A DNA stretch of 64,000 nt, from positions 9,877,658 to 9,941,657 of the forward strand of contig NW_022145601.1 of NCBI RefSeq assembly GCF_000002235.5, written 5' to 3'. Source of the DNA: Strongylocentrotus purpuratus. Taxonomy: Eukaryota > Echinodermata > Echinoidea > Camarodonta > Strongylocentrotidae. This document shows positions 57,626 to 64,000 of this stretch, piece after piece. The notes under the pieces were generated by a model that ran no database searches, was not told where the DNA came from, and saw only the letters and a list, made by a program, of their open reading frames with translations. Positions within the stretch are counted from its first letter, which is position 1. The number at the start of each line of letters is the position of its first letter. Position numbers and translations under genes: made by a program.

Positions 57626-58013
57626 CTGTGACACGTTAAAACAGTCATCATAGTTCTAAGGATATGACATCTTTAAAATAAAAGCCAATAAACCTTGATT
57701 ATAATCCTTCCTTCTCATTATTTTTATGGAAACGTCATATTTTACCACGATCTCTGTTTCCGATGAATGCCCTTGGCTGATACACACTGGCGGATTTAGG
57801 GAGGCAGAAGTGGACTATGGCCCTCTCTCTTTTTTTAAGCCCTCCTTTAAATCCAATTAGTACTCCTTTAACTACCCCCCCCCCCCCCTTCCCCCAAAAT
57901 AATAATAAAAATCAATCAATTAATAAATAATTGAGCATCCCTTGGTTGACTCCTTTCACATATATTAGACACAAGAGGCACACGGGAAAGTGTGGATTTT
58001 CTTTTTTATGAGG
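57623..58013. other. Intergenic sequence with poly-G-associated words
   Basis: CACTGGCGGATTTAGGGAGG (57786-57805), later followed by a C12 run (57877-57888). No gene. Confidence 0.4.
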
Positions 58014-58047
58014 AGAGAGAGCGAGATGTGGAGAGGGGGAGGGAAGA

Positions 58048-58080
<33 letters not shown>

Positions 58081-58095
58081 CAGAAAGACAGTGAG
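58014..58095. repeat. (GA)n microsatellite
   Basis: GAGAGA with AGACAG interruptions. The Ser/Leu minus-strand frame across it is an artefact. Confidence 0.85.
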
Positions 58096-60698
58096 GGGGA
58101 ATTTTTGAATGGTGCCCCTATCTTCTTTTTTATCCAACCCTGCCGATATGTACTCATATTACTTGAAAGCACATCAAAATTAGTTTCGGAAGGGGGTCGA
58201 AATTGTAAGGCGACAATAACAGGAAGAGGTGTTATTGTTACATAACATGGACCCCTTCTCCCGAGCTAGCTCTTGTGTCGTGTAACAGGACAGTTATATG
58301 CAAATTATGAAACATACGAGATGTTTGGAAATCTATTTGTCATAAATTGCTATTTATAAATACTTGTTAGCGAGGTGGGCATGATTTTCAGCAAAATTAC
58401 ACGGATTAAAGTAAAAAATATATTGGAAAATTCTGTACCATTTATGAATGACAACCCTTATGTTTTACTTCCGATAATCTATGCACGATCTAATTTATTT
58501 ATTTTCTTTACATTGTTTGGCTAGCTTGTTAGAAATCGCCCAAAAGATGAATTTTATTGAATATTTATTTTTCCATATAAATCCCACGGTCTTTAATACA
58601 GGGCGGATACAACTTCTTTTTAGGTGAGGAGGGGGGGGGGGGGGCACAATTTCGAAATTTCAAACAAGCAAAGGAAAAAAGTTATCAGATTTTATTGGAC
58701 GACTTTTGGTTCTTGGATTTTTAAGGTGGAGGACAAATTTCACAACCAGGGGATTTTTATTACAACTCCGACAGTAATGTTGTGTCCCTATTTCAACAGT
58801 TGTTATGATGAATTGAGAAATTTAATTCCTCTTTGATGTCATTCTCTTTTCCATTCAGAGTCTGCATCTCTGGTCTATTTACCAAGCTTATCTGAACCAG
58901 AGCGTCAAATTTGTTTCCCATCCGCACTTTGTTCTGCTGTCGGATATCGCTCAATATATGTCTGCATGATTTAATCGGTACACCTGTGAAGAGATGATCC
59001 TTAAAGTAATATTCAAATTATGAAAAAAAATAGCTGAAGTGATTGGCGTGATATTCATGCCAGATGTGATGATACCAAAAGCTCCAGTTTACAATTTCTA
59101 TGCATTGCATAGTCAACCTTTCCAAGTTTCTACCAAATAGTTTCTCTTAGCAATCCTATCGCAGGACCAGAGCTGAACTTTATCTTTAAGCATTTCATGT
59201 CATTTGGTTCTTGGCACGCAGTTGTACATACCTCTTTATTAAACGTTTATCCATTGATCACGTACTCATCACCTTCAACGGGTCATTACCCATGATTAAG
59301 GGATGTATGCATCGCAATTTTTTGAAGAATGATCCTCCTTTTTCATGACAAAAGTCAACTTTTGAATCAACTTTTGAATTCACCTCCGTTCATGAAACTA
59401 ATGCAATTGCCGATAAAAGGAGGTCTCCATACAAAGTTAAACGTAAAATTCGCTTTGTAAACATTCTAAAAATAATCTGCAAACTTTTTGTCAGTCCGTT
59501 ATCCCTGCACTAAACAGGAATCGTATAGTACGTGAGGTTAAAATAACTTGTCTTGTTTATTTATTCAGGAAAATCTGCTTGATTTGGTCATAAAGAAAAC
59601 ACATACGCCATGTCCCTCATGGAAATATTGGTCGAATTTCCTCTGTAGATTACTGTCAGGAAAAGAGTATTACAAACGTAAACATTTCATCCTTCACACA
59701 TTTTGAATTCCGAATTCATGACGAGTATAGTGGACGATGATTTGCAGAAACCAATCTGATTTATTTGCCCACATTCAGTTCAGTTCGGTTCAGTTTAAAA
59801 AAATCAGTCATTTAAAATGATAACAAGTAGAATTAATTCCCTCCGGCTTTTTCGAAAATGAGAGAAATAGATTCCGCCATATATTTGTTATGTTTGATAT
59901 TGTTGTGTACATAGAAATGTTGTTGGGTCGATTTGGACACAAATTTTGTTGCCTGAAAGATGCTTTGTGCTTGCACAACAGATGCTAAAAAAAACCCGGG
60001 TGAAGCTGCAAAATATAAAAGAGTTCTGTTTACCGCAAGCTGAACAAAATGCTTGTCACCAGCTTGTTCTTTATATCATTTCAGACAAAGATATCAAATA
60101 AATAACAAAAATGTAAACGGACTGAAAAAAGGAGGAAACATGTAACAAGAAAATAAAATTTCTTCTTTTTTGGGCCTAAACAGAATATCAAGTTTGCGTC
60201 AAACATTATGGAAGGCAGCAATTCATAGAAGAGGCCTCTAGAGCTTTTGACTCGTGAGCGTCGGCAAATTATGTTGTGCTCTAAAATACTCGAAACCGAC
60301 TCGGGATTTTCTTTTGTAATTTCCATACATTTTATTATATTCTATGACTTATGAGCAGTGTCGTTGGAACTTGAGCTTAAGGCTATAACAGATTGGAAAA
60401 TGTAAATAAAGCACTTTACTGATTGTCGGTTTGATGTGCAAATATTTAAGGTCGCATAGCGTGACCCTTTCTATTCAACACGTTAAGTTTGATGTGGATA
60501 TAACTTTGATTTATTCGCTCATCCGTTGTTGTCTGTTGATTCCAGAACAAAAAGACCACATTTTTGTGTGGCCCACAATAAAAATGAAAGAGAAATGGAT
60601 GCCAGGTGAGAGAGAAGAAAGAAAAAGTGCAGAGACAACACATAAGAGGGTTTAAGGTAAAGTGAGTGAGAGGCACACATAAACAGACATGGAAGGAG
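58096..60698. other. Intergenic sequence, no gene recognised
   Basis: AT-rich. CAGGGCGGATACAAC (58600) followed by a G16 run (58628-58643) is another poly-G-associated word. The frames at 60081-60676 show no recognisable features. Confidence 0.4.
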
Positions 60699-60699
60699 T

Positions 60700-60731
<32 letters not shown>

Positions 60732-60835
60732 TCAGAAAGAGGGGGTGAAAAGGGGTAAGCGCAGAGACGAGAGGGGGGGGGGGGCAGACAGAGAGAATGA
60801 AAGAGAAAGAGATAGGTAGAGAGAGGGGGAGATTG
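60699..60835. repeat. (GA)n-rich purine tract with G-run
   Basis: GAGAGA blocks with AAAGAG and a G10 run (about 60772-60783). Confidence 0.8.
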
Positions 60836-61185
60836 TGTTTCATATTTTGACAGTGTATGAACTTGTCAAATAATTCTGGACAATGGAATGTTGTTGCGAA
60901 CTAGTCGGGATGATGCATTACATTGCGAATTAAAACGAAGATAATCGGGACGCTGGTTAGCGATTTCTTTTTTATTGGGCCAATTGTTGGATGCTTGCTT
61001 TTATAATCCTCACAATAGCATGTGAAGGGACTAGAATATAAAGTCTTTAAAAAAAAAAGACTATTGATAGCGTTATTTAGATGTACAGGGCCCAATTATT
61101 ATGAATTGCAATATTTGAGGAAGTTAAAAGTTACAAATATGGAATCAAAACAATCACTGTCATCGACCGACTCTATGCCGTCCTA
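60836..61185. other. Intergenic sequence, no gene recognised
   Basis: Nothing recognised. Confidence 0.4.
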
Positions 61186-61450
61186 CCCCTCCCTAGATCC
61201 CCTTTCCTTTTCCCCTCCCCTACCCCATCTCCCATCTCCCTTCCTTCCTTTCCATGTTATGTAACTGCTTAACATGGACTTTTTTTAATTTTTTTTATTT
61301 ACTGTATACCAACTCCACACTTCTTCTCCTCTCCTTCCCATTCCCCTCCCCGTCCCCTCACCCCTCCCTCGTTCCCCTTCCCTTCTCTTACACCGTGCTG
61401 TACCCCTCCCCTACTCTTCCCCTTATCCCCTTTCCCATCTCTCTTTCCTG
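61186..61450. repeat. Pyrimidine-rich tract (CCCTCCC/CCTTCCC)
   Basis: Two C-rich blocks (61186-61258 and 61320-61446) of irregular CCCCTCCC and CTTCCC words on the plus strand. Suitable for triplex or G-rich complementary-strand structures. Confidence 0.7.
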
Positions 61451-62058
61451 AATGATCTACTTTTAAAATCGAAGTATCAATCAAAACTAAATTTGTTACA
61501 AATCATTTATTTTTCTATATTTACCCTCCTTGAGATTCTTAAAGCAGCACAACGGCCCCCTCATCTCACCAATAACACTCAATAATATAAACCCATATTA
61601 ATCTGTTTTTCTCTCACTGACTTTGATATTTCCACAACCTGAAAATTCTATTCAAAAATGCAGCCTAACCGACCTTCTAACCAGCTATGTATTTCATATG
61701 CGCGCTAAAACTGGCGGCAAGCTAGGCTCAAGAACTTTCTTATCTTTCAAAGTAACGATTTGAGGGAGAACGGCTTATTTCCGACCCAGTCGGATTTTTA
61801 GGTCTATTTTTAGCGAATTGAGGATTTCTGGGTTTCTCCTATTGACGTACAGTCATCGGGATTCTCACGTAATCTTTGCATGATAGGCTATGTTTTATAT
61901 TTTGGGACAAATTTGGTATTTTTAGATTTTCTTGTGGAAAGTACCAAGTAAATCATTTCCGATACGACTCTCAAACCGGTGGGTTGAAAATTGCTTGACA
62001 CGGGCATCCTACTTTCTGTGGCCTTATTGTTTTCCTGTCAACACAGATGGTCTCTCTC
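61451..62058. other. Intergenic sequence, no gene recognised
   Basis: Nothing recognised. Confidence 0.4.
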
Positions 62059-62291
62059 TCTCTCTCTCTCTTTTTTCTTCTTTCTTCTTCTTCTTCTTCT
62101 TCTTCTTCTTCTTCTTCTTCTTTTCTTTCTTCTTCTTCTTCTTCTTCTTCTTCTTCTTCTTCTTCTTCTTCTTCTTCTTCTTCTTCTTCTTCTTCTTCTT
62201 CTTCTTCTTCTTCTTCTTCTTCTTCTTCTTCTTCTTCTTCTTCTTCTTCTTCTGTCTTCCTATTCTTCGTTGTTTTCTTCTTCTTCTTCTT
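62059..62291. repeat. Long (CTT)n / (GAA)n triplet tract
   Basis: About 210 bp of almost pure CTT repeats with a TTTCTTTC break near 62122. The 3 plus-strand frames give poly-Phe, poly-Leu and poly-Ser; the minus strand gives poly-Glu. None is a gene. Long GAA/TTC tracts are known to form intramolecular triplexes. Confidence 0.95.
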
Positions 62292-63590
62292 TGACAAACA
62301 TCTTAGGCAAAATCGTAAAAATCAACGACTGCTAAATGACTCCTCATTTTGATGATAACAAAAATGGTTGATTCCTATTAAAGTTACAGATCAGCTGTTA
62401 GATATTGAAAATGAAGACATGTTGTAGGGCAAGCATTGAATACCAACAAAGTGCCATGATGATAACATTGTCCAAGAACTATAATTAGAGTGATTCATTA
62501 TTTTGGGGGTAGAAAAGATGTTCAACATTTTGCTCATGTCGTATGGAATAGTTCTGCCTATGTTTAATTGTATTCACCCTCCGCCCTAACCCCCCCCCCC
62601 CCCAAAAAAAAAGGAATATATATATATATATATATATCCATGGATATTATTTTTTGCTTTTAGGAGGTATCACTTAAAGATAATCACAACAAATTCAATT
62701 AATCAAATGTACAACCAGTGAGCTAAAAGATTGCGTCATAATACACACTCTTTCAACAACAACAAAAACAAACAAAAACACGTAATCACCCAATGATTTA
62801 ATATGATTTTACTTAATGTTTTATGTTCAAGAAAATTTCTCAAAATCACAAAATAATTCCCAGATAAACCACATACCTCACAGTCAGAAGGAATCCGCAT
62901 AATTGAAATATTTTTCAAAGGAATAAAAACAAAAGAACAATCGACCTTGTAGTTTACAGATTAATTTGCGGTAGTTTCAGGCGCATAGAAACTTCCCTTT
63001 TCCTTGACATTCCGGTAAATGGTTAATTTTCAAATGAAATGATTCTTTGACTGTCACATTGCAAACAATGACCCGAAGAAATATTCAGTCTTGCATTGAC
63101 GTATATTTTAGATTTACACTGATCAAATTTTAAATCAAATTTCCTAAAGATAATTAAATTGGTTTTGAAATACATTGTGGTAAACAGAATGTTCGGTTGG
63201 AGAAGGTGTCGTATCGTTATTTTTATGATAACTGGCAAGCTATCAAAATTATGAAACAATGTTTCATATTATCGTGTTTCAAGTCATTTTATCTCCTTAT
63301 TTTGAAATTCGAGTCTTTTCGACAATACCGTATATTATCGTGATTTTTGCAACTATAGATGATGTCTGAATTGTATAGAGTCACAGACTTAGATCTAAAT
63401 TAACAAATCTTTTAATACATTGCACGAGGAGAAAGAAAGAACTAAATTGCTCATATAATAATTTATATATGATTGATTAATTGGTTGAATTACTTCAATT
63501 ATTAATGACAGGAGAGCCGATATGAATTGAATTTAATAATTATGTTATTGCAATCATTTGATTTTCTATCATTTTCTTTTTTTTCTTCTA
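62292..63590. other. AT-rich sequence upstream of the right-edge gene
   Basis: A C15 run (~62589-62603), an A9 run and (TA)11 (62616-62638). Otherwise AT-rich and consistent with an intron of the gene that follows. Confidence 0.4.
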
Positions 63591-63596
63591 ACACAG

Positions 63597-64000
63597 ATTT
63601 GGAATACGGTATTGGAGCTGTGTGGTTTCAGCACTCTACAGAGGCATGATCACTATCAATTAGTACCCGGATAAATCACCAATACAAAACGTGAAATAAA
63701 TTAATTATCAATATTGAACCCCCCAAAATGGCGGATTTGGATATAGAAGAGTTGCATACTCCAACACGAGAATGGAAGGGCTGGATTCGAAATCGAATGA
63801 CCCACGAGTTGGAATGGTGCATCGTGACAGCAGGGCTGATGGGCGTGTTCCGAGATCCGGAGGCCAACCGAGCCCGCATCGTCCTCAACCTCAACGACTT
63901 CGACATCAAACCCCTTTGCGAGGGAGCAAAGCGAGGCTCACACGTCTTCACCTACGTCGATGATTGTTACAGCATCAAGTTCGTGTCGAAACGAAACGCG
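63597..64000 (+). CDS. 5' part of an unrecognised gene: UTR and first coding exon, cut by the window edge
   Basis: A strong 3' splice site (TTTTCTTTTTTTTCTTCTAACACAG without its first bases, AG at 63595-63596) precedes 131 bp of leader and an ATG at 63728 in good context (AAAATGG). An in-frame TGA at 63692-63694 bars an earlier start. From the ATG 91 codons are open to the window end, GC-rich and rich in Asp/Asn/Arg compared with the AT-rich flanks, so coding is likely. The N-terminus starts MADLDIEELHTPTREW, followed by a probable helical WIRNRMTHELEWCIVTAGLMG segment and then a NDFDIKPL, GAKRGSHVFTY, DDCYSIKF stretch suggestive of alternating strands. No signal peptide or membrane segment. 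I did not recognise the family; a cytosolic protein is likely. The window ends inside the exon. Confidence 0.6.

Noticed and set aside
61932..62352. Poly-Phe, poly-Ser, poly-Leu and poly-Glu open frames
   Set aside because: Trivial readings of one CTT/GAA triplet tract in several frames.
63676..63951. 91-codon minus-strand ORF and the 63772-63963 plus-strand frame
   Set aside because: Both are shadows of the plus-strand frame starting at 63728, which has the better start context, codon content and upstream splice site.

Overview
This is 64 kb of animal nuclear DNA, almost all of it non-coding. AT-rich sequence, many (CT)n/(GA)n tracts, long poly-G/poly-C runs, abundant foldback (MITE-like) elements, minisatellites, tRNA-derived SINE pieces and one LINE tail fit a marine invertebrate. 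The repeat style and an intronless class A GPCR suggest an echinoderm such as a sea urchin, but the species cannot be named from sequence alone. Nothing prokaryotic or viral was recognised.

Only four protein-coding segments are supportable. (1) An intact intronless rhodopsin-family GPCR lies on the minus strand (30980-31945). (2) A plausible last exon on the plus strand (21752-22011) encodes a basic, SANT-like C-terminal domain. (3) The decayed, frameshifted C-terminus of a non-LTR retrotransposon polymerase sits at about 28787-28979. (4) The first coding exon of an unrecognised gene enters at the right edge (ATG at 63728, open to 64000, predicted 3' splice site at 63595-63596). Two CpG-richer blocks may hold promoters or 5' non-coding exons: 17742-18182 (ends in a splice-donor-like CAG/GTACGT) and 45505-45753 (TATA box, Initiator, donor).

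Layout: 0-6 kb is dense in foldback elements and CT tracts. 6-17 kb is mostly featureless, with SINE-like, dispersed-repeat and simple-repeat content. 17.7-22 kb is a possible gene region (CpG block, AT-rich intron-like stretch, repeat arrays, terminal exon). 22-25.5 kb is a nest of repeats: a foldback MITE, two copies of a 0.46-kb duplication, and five ~165-bp tandem units between them. 26.3-29.2 kb holds a 51-57 bp array resembling repeated splice acceptors, a GAT tract, a 79-bp minisatellite and a LINE tail. 30.6-32 kb is the GPCR. 33-63 kb is gene-poor, with three dispersed repeat types, an unusual minisatellite at 49.3 kb that is open on both strands, and long pyrimidine tracts. The genes show no operon-like or pathway relationship.

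Boundaries of repeats are by eye. Repeat names and functional statements need database and transcript support.
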